A stretch of DNA of 64,000 nucleotides. It comes from Pseudobacter ginsenosidimutans (GTDB lineage: Bacteria; Bacteroidota; Bacteroidia; Chitinophagales; Chitinophagaceae). Below the pieces are notes generated by a model. It was given only the letters and a program-made list of their open reading frames with translations, had not been told where the DNA came from and did no database searches. The position numbers and the translations under genes are program-made. The stretch covers positions 4,836,001 through 4,900,000 of the forward strand of contig NZ_CP042431.1 of assembly GCF_007970185.1 (NCBI RefSeq). Reading direction: 5' to 3'. Positions 1-8,015 of this stretch are shown in pieces. Position 1 is the first letter of the stretch. Every line of letters starts with the position of its first letter.

Positions 1-708
1 CCTGTTCTTTTTTTCTATCAGGTACCTGGCTTCAGATAAGCGTTTTTCAAGTAACCATTGCCGTGGTGGTATTCCGAATGTTTTTTGAAAATCGCGCTTG
101 AACCCGGCAAGGCTTCTGCCTGTGAGTCTTGCGAATTGTTCAACAGGGATATTATAATGAAAATTAGTGTGCATGAATTTTTCCAGATCGATCTTATGCG
201 GTTCGGAAAAATCGAACAGGAATTCCCTTAGTTCCGGCATGGCATCCAAAAGCAGGTATACAGCCTCTTTTATTTTAAGCATGCCTACATCTGTGGTTAT
301 CTTCTTTTCCGGATGACGCACATACGGCAGTGTCGATTGAAAAAACGCATGCAGGAAATCACTTCCGGGGATCAGCATGTTGGAAGGACCAGTATATTTT
401 TGCTCAATCACAATTTGTTCCTCAAGAGCAATTTTTCTGAGCAGGTCCTCTTTCAGACGGATAACAATGGTTTGATAACCTTGTGCATCTTCGGGTGTTT
501 TGGTAAGCTCACCCAGCTGATTCTTTCGTATCAGCATCATCTGACCACTGCCCATCGATATCTTCTGGTGGGCAGTTTCCAGGGTAAACCGGCCGAGGAC
601 CTGCAATACAAGTGTATTGTCCTCCATGAACGCACATTTCTCTTTTCTCATGGTGGAGTAGTAAGAGAAAAAAATGACCCCCGGAAGTATTTCAGTTGGA
701 TTCATCAT
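1..708 (-). CDS. AraC-family transcriptional regulator (3' end beyond window)
   Basis: DNA-binding transcription regulator; 236 codons are visible and the reading frame is still open at base 1, so the C-terminus is missing. I read it from the reverse complement: it starts with two adjacent Met codons (MMNPTEILPG), has an N-terminal ligand or dimerisation-type domain, and from about residue 185 shows an AraC helix-turn-helix (EQFARLTGRSLAGFKRDFQK followed by FGIPPRQWL and a second helix with RLSEARYLI). That is the typical AraC layout with a regulatory domain first. It lies 42 bases downstream of the aldo/keto reductase on the same strand, so the two may be co-transcribed and the regulator may control the reductase. 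The effector is unknown. Only the final part of the second HTH is lost. Confidence 0.88.
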   Translation of the reverse strand, partial: MMNPTEILPGVIFFSYYSTMRKEKCAFMEDNTLVLQVLGRFTLETAHQKISMGSGQMMLIRKNQLGELTKTPEDAQGYQTIVIRLKEDLLRKIALEEQIVIEQKYTGPSNMLIPGSDFLHAFFQSTLPYVRHPEKKITTDVGMLKIKEAVYLLLDAMPELREFLFDFSEPHKIDLEKFMHTNFHYNIPVEQFARLTGRSLAGFKRDFQKTFGIPPRQWLLEKRLSEARYLIEKKNR

Positions 709-750
709 TCTATAAAAATACAAAACTGGACGACCTAATGTTCAATCCTC

Positions 751-1716
751 TTATCGCTGTAGATAGGTACTGCCTAAAATTGCACCTGGAGCAAATGCTG
801 TATTGAGCATATTCAATTCATCAGGACTGAATGTGATTTCCATAGCCTGAAGATTCTCCGGCAGTCTTGATCTGCGGCTCATGCTAACCAATGGCATAAT
901 ATCACTGTCCTGCAGGTTCACCCAGGCAATGGCCAGCTGTGCCGGTGTGTAACCTTTCTCTTTTGCCATTTGTTTCAATATTTCCACTTTTTCCAAATTC
1001 TTAATCAGGTTCTCACCCTGGAAACGGGAAAAATGATTAAGATAAGAATTGGCAGGAAGCGGCGCTTTCATGGCGCCGGTTAGCAGTCCTTCTGCAGTAT
1101 TGGCAAATGCCACTACACCGATGCCAAGTTCTTTGGCAACAGGAAGCAGGTCGCTTTCTATCTGGCGGTCCGCCAGCGAATAGCCAATTTCGAGTGCTGT
1201 TACCGGGTGAATACTATTTGCTTTACGCAGTTGATCGGCAGTTATTTCAGACACTCCGAGATACTTCACTTTCCCTTCCCTGATAAGATCGGCAACGGTT
1301 CCGATCACATCTTCCATTGGAACACTGTTGTCGAGTCTGCAGGGTTGATAGAGATCGATGGTGTCTATGCCCAATCTTACAAGGGAATAATTGATGAAGT
1401 TCCTGATTGACATGGGACGAAGGTCCAATCCAAGTAAACGACCGCCATCAAAAACAGCTCCAAATTTTACGCTGATGAATGCATCGTCCCTTCTGCCTTT
1501 GACGGCTTTTCCTACCAGCAGCTCATTATGGCCACTGCCATAGAAATCCCCGGTGTTCAGAAAATTGATGCCATTGTCAAGTGCTGATTGAATGGTGGCG
1601 ATGCTTTCATTCTCATCATTCGTTTCACCACCCCAGATGGAAGACATGCGCATACATCCTAATCCGAGCTTCGACACAAGTGGTCCGTTCTTACCTAAAG
1701 CTATCTTTGTTATCAT
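751..1716 (-). CDS. aldo/keto reductase
   Basis: Predicted cytosolic NADPH-dependent aldo/keto reductase (TIM barrel), 321 residues, which is the usual family length. Visible family features are the N-terminal strand with KLGLGCMRMS, the DxxNxxDFYGSGHNE region (catalytic Asp and Tyr of the AKR tetrad), the KFGA strand carrying the catalytic Lys, and the C-terminal AQLAIAWV helix typical of the family. The position of the usual catalytic His is occupied by the sequence DLYQPCRLD, where most AKRs have YxHR or QxHR, so the His seems replaced by Cys or Arg. I chose the ATG at 1716; a longer reading from a TTG at 1740 adds eight residues with no family similarity. The substrate cannot be deduced. 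Confidence 0.9.
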   Translation of the reverse strand: MITKIALGKNGPLVSKLGLGCMRMSSIWGGETNDENESIATIQSALDNGINFLNTGDFYGSGHNELLVGKAVKGRRDDAFISVKFGAVFDGGRLLGLDLRPMSIRNFINYSLVRLGIDTIDLYQPCRLDNSVPMEDVIGTVADLIREGKVKYLGVSEITADQLRKANSIHPVTALEIGYSLADRQIESDLLPVAKELGIGVVAFANTAEGLLTGAMKAPLPANSYLNHFSRFQGENLIKNLEKVEILKQMAKEKGYTPAQLAIAWVNLQDSDIMPLVSMSRRSRLPENLQAMEITFSPDELNMLNTAFAPGAILGSTYLQR

Positions 1717-1973
1717 TGTACTGTTTTTTTGAGGATACAAAGATCAGCTTAAGAGTGAGGTGGCTGTTTTCTCCCAGAGCTCAAATTGCTTGTCTGGGTG
1801 GCTCAGGGGAGGATGTAGCCGCAAACCACCTTCATATTGACGCAAGTACACCTGATACGAGAAATCTGCACGGATTAACTTTGTTCAATCATAATCGCAA
1901 TCAGTGGAGCAGGCACCACTACAAAAACGGGCGGAACCGAAAAGCCAGATGAGTAGGAATAAATCTTAATCGT

Positions 1974-2423
1974 ATGTCCAATAATTCTGTTTCATTACAC
2001 AGGGTAATAAAAACATCGCCTGAAAAAGTATACCGTGCATTTACGGAAGCTGCTGCAATGGCTTCCTGGTTACCTCCCTACGGATTTCTTTGTACTGTTC
2101 ACGAAATGAAAGTGGAGAAAGGCGGTACTTTTAAAATGTCTTTTCAGAATTTTTCAACCGGCAACAGCCATTCATTCGGAGGAGAATACCTCGAACTCAA
2201 GCCGAATGAATTTTTGAAATACACTGATAAGTTCGACGATCCCAATCTGCCGGGTGAAATGATCACTACTGTGTCGCTCAGCAAGAATATTGCCGGTACG
2301 GAAATAAAGATCACCCAGGAGGGAATTCCTGCTGTGATCCCGGTTGAAATGTGTTACCTGGGTTGGCAGGAATCGCTGGAGAAGCTGGCTAAACTGGTAG
2401 AGCCAGAAATTCCGGATGCTTGA
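1974..2423 (+). CDS. SRPBCC / AHSA1-like domain protein
   Basis: A 149-residue single-domain protein of the SRPBCC (START-like) superfamily, AHSA1 branch. The pattern is characteristic: an N-terminal strand with HRVIKTSPEKVYRAFTEA, then a tryptophan-containing turn (MASWLPPYGF), alternating beta strands, and a C-terminal helix containing the GWQESLEKLAKLVE motif. These proteins bind hydrophobic ligands or partner proteins in the cytoplasm, but the ligand of this subgroup is not known. The gene is divergent from the aldo/keto reductase. A TAACTTTG sequence at 1876-1883 could be its -7 box, though I see no -33 element at a suitable distance. Confidence 0.87.
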   Translation: MSNNSVSLHRVIKTSPEKVYRAFTEAAAMASWLPPYGFLCTVHEMKVEKGGTFKMSFQNFSTGNSHSFGGEYLELKPNEFLKYTDKFDDPNLPGEMITTVSLSKNIAGTEIKITQEGIPAVIPVEMCYLGWQESLEKLAKLVEPEIPDA

Positions 2424-2429
2424 TCAGGG

Positions 2430-2446
2430 GCCTCAGTGACTGAGGC
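2430..2446 (+). terminator. Hairpin after the SRPBCC gene
   Basis: Perfect 7-bp stem GCCTCAG/CTGAGGC with a TGA loop, starting 6 bases after the stop codon. Only a weak T stretch follows (TTAATATCTT), so termination is plausible but not strong. Confidence 0.4.
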
Positions 2447-2503
2447 TTAATATCTTGAGTTCAAATTATTTGGAAACTATTAGGTAGATATTATTTCTTT
2501 GTT

Positions 2504-2511
2504 TATTTTTG
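2504..2511 (+). promoter_or_regulatory. -7 promoter box of tRNA-Lys
   Basis: TATTTTTG matches the Bacteroidota -7 consensus TAnnTTTG and lies 10 bases before the mature tRNA, the expected place for tRNA transcription. No TTG is found at the usual -33 spacing, so the call rests on the -7 box and position. Confidence 0.45.
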
Positions 2512-2521
2512 CACCCCATCT

Positions 2522-2595
2522 GACTCCCTAGCTCAGTTGGTTAGAGCTACTGACTCTTAATCAGTAGGTCCTGGGTTCGAGCCCCAGGGGGGTCA
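2522..2595 (+). tRNA. tRNA-Lys (CTT)
   Basis: Complete 74-nt cloverleaf: acceptor GACTCCC/GGGGGTC (7 bp with one G-T), D stem GCTC/GAGC, anticodon stem ACTGA/TCAGT with loop CTCTTAA (anticodon CTT at 2556-2558), T stem CTGGG/CCCAG with loop TTCGAGC, discriminator A. The CCA end is not encoded. A TAnnTTTG box precedes it and a strong intrinsic terminator follows, so it is a single-gene transcript. Confidence 0.97.
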
Positions 2596-2598
2596 CAG

Positions 2599-2623
2599 AA
2601 AGCGGCTTCAGGCCGCTTTTTTT
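2599..2623 (+). terminator. Intrinsic terminator of tRNA-Lys
   Basis: Stem AAAGCGGC/GCCGCTTT with loop TTCAG, running into seven T residues. It starts a few bases after the tRNA 3' end. Confidence 0.87.
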
Positions 2624-2879
2624 ATGCATTGAATGTCCCACGGCAGGTCTTCTTTTCTATTTTTCTTTTTCAATAAAACTACCCGCATCTTATGAAGGGC
2701 TTATTACAGTTTTCATTATTTTCGTCTGGAATTTCACTTTTCTTCAATTTGAGCGTATGATGGATATTGTAATACAGTAATTACCTCCCGGGTAATTACA
2801 TCTTTTCTGAAAATTTATTCATGGCTTCTGCGTCTTCAACAGAGGCAGCAATTCTTATTTTTATTCAATTCTATCAGTA

Positions 2880-3395
2880 ATGCACAAATACAATTATACT
2901 ATCAGGAGGGAGAAACCTTCTGATATCGGGGCAATCGATCAGGTAACTAAATCTGCGTTTGCCTCCGCAGCATATAGCAGTGGAACGGAATCTTTCATCA
3001 TAAAAGCCTTGCGCGCAAATGGTCAACTGGCCGTTTCTCTGGTAGCAGAGGAGGAGGGAGTATTGATAGGGCATATTGCCATATCGCCTGTAACCATTTC
3101 TTCAGGAAGTGAAGGCTGGTTTGGACTTGGCCCCGTATCTGTGATACCTTCCAGGCAGGGGGCTGGTGTGGGTTCTGGCCTGATCCGGGCCGCCATTGAT
3201 GCATTGAAGGAGCTGCATGCATCCGGCTGTGTAGTGCTGGGTGAGCCTTCTTATTATGGCCGGTTCGGATTCAGGAGCGATGCCCGTCTGCAGTACCTGC
3301 ATGCTCCCGCCGAGTATTTCCAGATACAATCATTTGCAGGAAAGATACCAGAGGGGATTGTTGAATATGATGATAGTTTCAATGTCACCAGCTGA
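2880..3395 (+). CDS. GNAT-family N-acetyltransferase
   Basis: A 171-residue predicted acetyl-CoA-dependent N-acetyltransferase. It opens with the usual first strand and helix (YTIRREKPSDIGAIDQVTKS), then shows the central strand LIGHIAISPV, the acetyl-CoA-binding P-loop region GLGPVSVIPSRQGAGVGSGL (Q/RxxGxG/A motif) and the C-terminal strands GCVVLGEPSYYGRFGF. The GEPSYYGRFGF segment is typical of the YhbS-like subgroup. The acceptor substrate is unknown. It stands alone between the tRNA-Lys terminator and a strong hairpin at 3425-3462. Confidence 0.9.
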   Translation: MHKYNYTIRREKPSDIGAIDQVTKSAFASAAYSSGTESFIIKALRANGQLAVSLVAEEEGVLIGHIAISPVTISSGSEGWFGLGPVSVIPSRQGAGVGSGLIRAAIDALKELHASGCVVLGEPSYYGRFGFRSDARLQYLHAPAEYFQIQSFAGKIPEGIVEYDDSFNVTS

Positions 3396-3424
3396 TCTAA
3401 GATATAGATAAGATTAGTTTCATC

Positions 3425-3462
3425 AAATAATACAGGTTCGCATTCGCGAACCTGTATTATTT
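3425..3462. terminator. Strong, probably bidirectional terminator hairpin
   Basis: A 17-bp perfect stem closing on the tetraloop ATTC (inner arms 3429-3441 and 3446-3458, outer A/T pairs extending to 3425 and 3462), followed by TTT. A-rich sequence on the left arm would give a U-run in the other direction. It separates the GNAT gene from the P-loop gene. Confidence 0.8.
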
Positions 3463-3489
3463 TTAATATTCCACAAATCGAAATTGACT

Positions 3490-3999
3490 ATGAGAATTGC
3501 AGTAGTTGGTGCTCACCGGGTTGGCAAATCAACCCTGGCGGAAGAAGTTTTGGCGAATCTTCCCGGATATACACTCGAAATGGAACCATACTATCAACTG
3601 GAATCATCAGGATATGAATTCTCAGAAATTCCTACTGCTGAGGATTTTATTGAACAGTTTAATTATTCGGCCAGGCTGGTCTCCAAAAGCGAAGGCAATG
3701 TGATATTTGACAGGTGTATCATTGATATTTTAGCCTATCTGCATGTTATCGATCCCGAATTGAATATTCAATTGCTATTTGAAACAGCCCAAACTGTTAT
3801 GGCTGAAATCGACCTGCTCGTATTTGTTCCAATAGAAGAACCGGATCTGATACCAGACCATCAGACAGATCTGCCAAAACTCAGAAGGCTGGTTAATGAT
3901 TTATTGCATGACTGGATTTGGGATTTGGGTATAGAGGCGATTGAAGTGAGCGGTACCTTACTGAACCGCAGAGACCAGGTTCTCGCTAAGATTTCATGA
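3490..3999 (+). CDS. Small P-loop ATPase/kinase-like protein (AAA_28-like)
   Basis: A 169-residue cytosolic P-loop NTPase. The Walker A motif GAHRVGKST lies at residues 8-16 right after the first strand (MRIAVVG). A strand ending in NVIFDRCIID supplies a Walker-B-like or DR motif of the kind found in small nucleotide-kinase-like ATPases (AAA_28/NadR-like), and LLVFVPIEEPD is a later core strand. I chose the ATG at 3490 over an in-frame TTG six bases upstream because the P-loop strand begins directly after it. No partner gene is adjacent. The substrate is unknown; it could be a nucleoside or coenzyme kinase or a regulatory NTPase. Confidence 0.75.
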   Translation: MRIAVVGAHRVGKSTLAEEVLANLPGYTLEMEPYYQLESSGYEFSEIPTAEDFIEQFNYSARLVSKSEGNVIFDRCIIDILAYLHVIDPELNIQLLFETAQTVMAEIDLLVFVPIEEPDLIPDHQTDLPKLRRLVNDLLHDWIWDLGIEAIEVSGTLLNRRDQVLAKIS

Positions 4000-4267
4000 T
4001 AGGTTCTGGTCTGTCGCCGAACAGTGATGCCAATATTTGAAACTCTGTCATCTCTTTTCTGACCCCATCCGGGTACTGGTACAATTTTTTTACGTTCCAT
4101 AATATAGGGAGCTTAAAATTACTGTGTTACCCCGCATATGTGATTTTGTTGTATTTTCACCCTCCCCACGTTTTTTATCATAACCTCATCCTTCCCGGCA
4201 TGTTTGCCGCTATTTACTTTCGTTTTCATTCAATTATCTTCTCACGGGAATCTAAAAGGCTTAAATT

Positions 4268-4903
4268 TTGGAAAGCAAGGATCAAAACGCGGAACTATTG
4301 AATGCTTTGAAAACAACAGACCGCCGGAAAGGGGTGGAGCTGGTTTTCAAGCAGTATTACAGTGAAATGGTGGATTATGCCTGGAATATCACAGGCGCCA
4401 GGAAGTTGGCGGAAGACGTGGTAATGGAAGTGTTTCTCCGCCTGTTGCAAAAAGAATTCAATTTTGAAAACATCAATAACCTTAAAGCATACCTGATGAT
4501 TACCGTCAGGAATTCCTGTTTTGCTACCCTGGAATCGGAGGAAAAAAGACAGAAGCGGCAACAGGAGGCCGAGAGCAGTATCAGCAACCTGGAATCCCTG
4601 GATCTTGACCGCATCGATGCCAGTGTTACCCATCTTATCTATTCAGAGATCGAGAGCCTTCCCGCCAGGGCCAGGACCATCTTCATCCTGAAAACTTTCA
4701 ACAGGTTCAGTTACGATGAAATTGCCGAAAGAATGGGCATTAGTTCCAAAACGGCGAAGAACCAGTATTTTATTGCCCTGGCGAAACTCCGCACCAGCTT
4801 TCTGAAAAGGAATATTGTGCTTCATTTACTTGTTTCTTTATCCGGGTTCCTGCACCATTTTCTGCTGTTGATAACCGGCAGCACCCATCTTTTTATAAAA
4901 TAA
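4268..4903 (+). CDS. ECF RNA polymerase sigma factor (locus 1)
   Basis: A 211-residue sigma-70 family ECF factor. Region 2 spans about residues 22-90 (VFKQYYSEMVDYAW through NLKAYLMITVRN) and region 4 about 128-180 with the HTH FSYDEIAERMGISSKTAKNQ. A TAA lies six bases upstream in frame and the first in-frame ATG falls inside region 2, so translation must begin at a non-ATG codon, best the TTG at 4268. The last 28 residues are strongly hydrophobic (VLHLLVSLSGFLHHFLLL). It is followed by a FecR gene and SusC/D genes, so it should direct transcription of this locus in response to its transporter. Confidence 0.93.
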   Translation: MESKDQNAELLNALKTTDRRKGVELVFKQYYSEMVDYAWNITGARKLAEDVVMEVFLRLLQKEFNFENINNLKAYLMITVRNSCFATLESEEKRQKRQQEAESSISNLESLDLDRIDASVTHLIYSEIESLPARARTIFILKTFNRFSYDEIAERMGISSKTAKNQYFIALAKLRTSFLKRNIVLHLLVSLSGFLHHFLLLITGSTHLFIK

Positions 4904-5013
4904 TTTAAAAAAAGAGAAAATTCTTTTGGGCCCTTTTTACTGTTTTGCCCTCTTATAGCTGAACAGAGGTTAATTCCGGTAAAGGCGCCTGATGAAATCT
5001 TAATTCTGATTGT

Positions 5014-6201
5014 ATGAACAGAGAAGAAATCGAAGAGAGGCTGACCGAGTTGCTTGTGAAGCAATTGAGAAATGAATTGACGGATGCTGAATCAGCTGAA
5101 CTGGAAGGTTACTGTTCGCTAAGTCCGCTGATAAGGCAATTTGCAGATAAATGGAAAGATGAAAACTATGTAAATAAAAGGATGCAGCGGAAAACAGAGA
5201 TCGATACAGCTGCTGCCTGGAAGGAGTTTTCGGAAAGGTCAGGTACTGTTCAGATGCCAATGGTCCGGAGATTTATGAAGAACAGATGGGTGATGGCCGC
5301 TTCCCTGACAGGACTGATAGCTATCGGTGCATTTTTCCTGATCCGTTCAGGAGAAAAACAAAATGTGGGACCGATAGTGAAAGAGATTCCTGCCAATGAA
5401 ATCCTCCCCGCTAAAGGCAATGTAGTTCTTACGCTTGCAGATGGTAAAACCATTTCATTGGGCCAGGGAAAAAATGGGACCACAGTTGCCACGCAGGGAA
5501 ATAATGAGCTGATCAGTAAAGACAACGAACTGGTGTATGATCCGAAAGGAGAAAAATATACCGGCACATTCATGATGAATACTGTGTCAACAGGTTATTC
5601 AAGTCTTTATAAACTGCAGCTGTCCGATGGTACCAGGGTTTGGTTGAATGCCCAGTCCGTATTGAAGTATCCTGCAGGTTTTACAGGTAATGAGCGGCGC
5701 GTTGAGTTGTGGGGCGAAGGGTATTTTGAAGTTACAGCCGATAGCAAAAGACCTTTCTATGTTACAACTGCCAATGCCGATATAAAAGTGTTGGGTACGC
5801 GCTTTGACGTGAATGCTTATGATTCCGCAAAGAAAATTGTTTTGATTGAAGGTGCAGTGAATGTAGTTGCCAATGGGATACATAAAACACTCCGTCCTGG
5901 TCAGTTGGCAACCGTAAAGCCAGAGGGCGGTATTGAAGTGAGCAGATCAGCTGATGAAAATCATGTGCTGGCCTGGGTAAATGAAAAGTTCAGTTTCCAG
6001 GATGCGGCCATTGAAGATATCATGAAAGAGCTTCGAAGGCATTATGAGATCGGGGAAGTGGAGTACAGTGGAAAAATAGATGCAAAGTTCAACGGGTCAA
6101 TCGCAAGAGGACTTCCCCTCACAGAAGTGTTGCGCATCTTTTCTTCCACCGGTTATGTGCAGTTCAATATCCGGGATAAGAAAATAATTGTTAAGCCTTA
6201 A
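5014..6201 (+). CDS. FecR-family anti-sigma factor with DUF4974-like C-terminus (locus 1)
   Basis: A 395-residue inner-membrane anti-sigma factor. The cytoplasmic N-terminal part (1-90) should bind the ECF factor encoded just upstream. One membrane segment lies at about 93-110 (VMAASLTGLIAIGAFFLI). The periplasmic FecR domain covers about 185-290 and holds the hallmarks LSDGTRVWLNAQSVLKYPAGF-like and WGEGYFEV; a C-terminal DUF4974-like domain begins near FSFQDAAIEDIMKELRRHY and typically contacts the STN domain of the partner SusC. The gene starts 110 bases after the sigma gene. With the STN-containing SusC at 8016 it should form the usual surface-signal relay. Confidence 0.94.
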   Translation: MNREEIEERLTELLVKQLRNELTDAESAELEGYCSLSPLIRQFADKWKDENYVNKRMQRKTEIDTAAAWKEFSERSGTVQMPMVRRFMKNRWVMAASLTGLIAIGAFFLIRSGEKQNVGPIVKEIPANEILPAKGNVVLTLADGKTISLGQGKNGTTVATQGNNELISKDNELVYDPKGEKYTGTFMMNTVSTGYSSLYKLQLSDGTRVWLNAQSVLKYPAGFTGNERRVELWGEGYFEVTADSKRPFYVTTANADIKVLGTRFDVNAYDSAKKIVLIEGAVNVVANGIHKTLRPGQLATVKPEGGIEVSRSADENHVLAWVNEKFSFQDAAIEDIMKELRRHYEIGEVEYSGKIDAKFNGSIARGLPLTEVLRIFSSTGYVQFNIRDKKIIVKP

Positions 6202-6592
6202 AATAATTAACCATTGATGCCGGAAGCTATGAAGTTCTAATTTGTTATTCCAATTTTACCCGGGTTGTTTCTACACCCCGGTTTGATAACTGCTTAGGAA
6301 AGCTATTCGATATGAAAAACCGGGATCATTGTAATGTTAGTCACTAAAAGATCATCAGGACCTACCAATCAACAGTGAAGGGAGAGTTCTCCCTTCCTGT
6401 TTATCAAAGGGAATATTGTTGATCTTCCTGCCAGCAAACCATTGGACTTTATCCGGAAAATTCGCTACAGGAGCTTTGTATCACTTCCTCCAATATCCAA
6501 TTATACCTTCTTCTATTTCCTGGGTTTGCTAATCTTCCTGTCTTTTTGCTTGTCTTTTTACTGTTATTGGATTCATCAAACTACTACCCATC
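6202..6592 (+). other. 390-base spacer with two hairpins between fecR-1 and the redoxin gene
   Basis: No convincing gene here. Two hairpins stand out: 6260-6281 (CCGGGTTGT/ACACCCCGG, one mismatch, loop TTCT), just after the FecR gene and possibly a weak terminator, and 6377-6396 (GAAGGGAGA/TCTCCCTTC, near-perfect palindrome). The rest is pyrimidine-rich sequence leading into the redoxin start. This is the natural place for a promoter driven by the upstream ECF factor, but no consensus is known to me. Confidence 0.4.
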
Positions 6593-7957
6593 ATGAGAAC
6601 GATTATTCTTATATCGTTAGTTGCTGCATTCATACAATTGAGTGCAAATGCACAAACCAGCAGCAATCCATTTGCCGATATGGAAAAAAGGAATGTGCAA
6701 ACCTATACCGTAGGTGATAAAGTTCCGGTGCTGGAATTCAGGAACCTGGTTAATTACCCTAAAGCACATACGAAGTCTGATGACCCTGATCTCAAAGGGA
6801 AGATCATCATCCTTGATTTTTGGGAAAGAGGCTGCAGCGCTTGCGTACGGGCCTTTCCGAAATTGGAAAAATTGCAGGAGAAGTATAAAGATAGGTTGCA
6901 GGTGATTACGGTCACATCGCAAAGCCCGGAGGAGGATGTGCTTGGGTATTTGAAAAAACTTTCCATTACAAAAGATGTGAAACTGCCGATTGTGATCAGA
7001 GATGAAATGCTGCACAAGCAGTTCCCTTATGAATTCATTTCCCATGTAGTATGGATCGGTGCAGACAGGACGGTGAAAGCCATTACAGGAACAGAACATT
7101 TTACGGAAGAGAACGTACTGGAAATGCTGAACAAGGAAACGGTGGATTGGCCAGTAAAAATAGATATCATCGGCTTCGATCCTAATAAACCTTTTTTCGA
7201 TTTTGCCAATGAAAATGTAAAGTCGCCCTCATTGAAATTGTTTTCAGCTTTCACTGGTCCGGTACCGGGAGTTGAGCCGCTTGCAAGGATTGCAAATGAT
7301 TCAGTGAGCCAGGTAAAAGTGATCAATGCCTTCAATACGCCATTATTGGATCTGTGCAAGGCTTCGATCAAAGGAGAGATCACTGGTGATTGGGATATGA
7401 AGGAAGTGAAGTTTGAAGGGGCCGATCTTGCAAGGTATGATTACAGAAATACCAATGGCAATAACTGGGTGGCGAAAGGTGTGTCTACGAATATTTTTAC
7501 TTATACTGCTACAGTTCCGCTTTCTTACAATGAGGAACAAATCAGACAATATATCAGGAAGGACCTGAGCCGCTGGTTGGAAGCGGCGCTTGGAATAAGG
7601 GTTAGAAGGGATACGCTGCAGGTGCCAACCCTGGTGATAATTAAGAAAGATGAAACGAATCCATTTGTAGTACAGGAGAATGAGAACAGATTTGAAATCA
7701 GGGAAGCGGGTGAAAAGGGATATCAGTTTGTCAATTTCAGTCTGGCTGATCTGGTGAACCATTTCAATGCAACAGATGAAAAATATTATATGGCAGATGA
7801 GTCGGGAGTAAATGTGCATGCCCGGGCCACCATGGAATTGCCGGTAAGTGCTCATACAGATGTTGCTGATTTGAAGAAGGCGTTAGCCCGGTATGGACTG
7901 GATATAATAGAAACTACCCAAGCCAGGCTAATGTATGTGATTACTGAGGAGAAATAA
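6593..7957 (+). CDS. TlpA-like thioredoxin-fold protein with DUF3738-like C-terminal region
   Basis: A 454-residue exported protein. A signal peptide covers about residues 1-20 (ending SANA-QTSS). The N-terminal half is a TlpA/AhpC-type thioredoxin fold: KGKIIILDFWERGCSACVRAFPKL contains the redox motif C-S-A-C, where TlpA proteins usually have WCxPC. The C-terminal half (about 250-454) ends with SLADLVNHFN and a strand-rich tail, resembling the DUF3738 domain found fused to redoxins in Bacteroidota; this second assignment is by eye only. It sits between FecR and SusC, 58 bases upstream of SusC, so it is probably part of the transporter operon and acts in the periplasm on thiols of the substrate or of partner proteins. 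Confidence 0.82.
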   Translation: MRTIILISLVAAFIQLSANAQTSSNPFADMEKRNVQTYTVGDKVPVLEFRNLVNYPKAHTKSDDPDLKGKIIILDFWERGCSACVRAFPKLEKLQEKYKDRLQVITVTSQSPEEDVLGYLKKLSITKDVKLPIVIRDEMLHKQFPYEFISHVVWIGADRTVKAITGTEHFTEENVLEMLNKETVDWPVKIDIIGFDPNKPFFDFANENVKSPSLKLFSAFTGPVPGVEPLARIANDSVSQVKVINAFNTPLLDLCKASIKGEITGDWDMKEVKFEGADLARYDYRNTNGNNWVAKGVSTNIFTYTATVPLSYNEEQIRQYIRKDLSRWLEAALGIRVRRDTLQVPTLVIIKKDETNPFVVQENENRFEIREAGEKGYQFVNFSLADLVNHFNATDEKYYMADESGVNVHARATMELPVSAHTDVADLKKALARYGLDIIETTQARLMYVITEEK

Positions 7958-8015
7958 TAGTAAAGTGACTGACTAACTAAAAAGCTCTGATTAACCAACC
8001 AACAAAAAAAATGTC

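Noticed and set aside
6442-6717. 91-residue open frame overlapping the redoxin start
   Set aside because: It overlaps the signal peptide region of the redoxin in another frame and has no domain.
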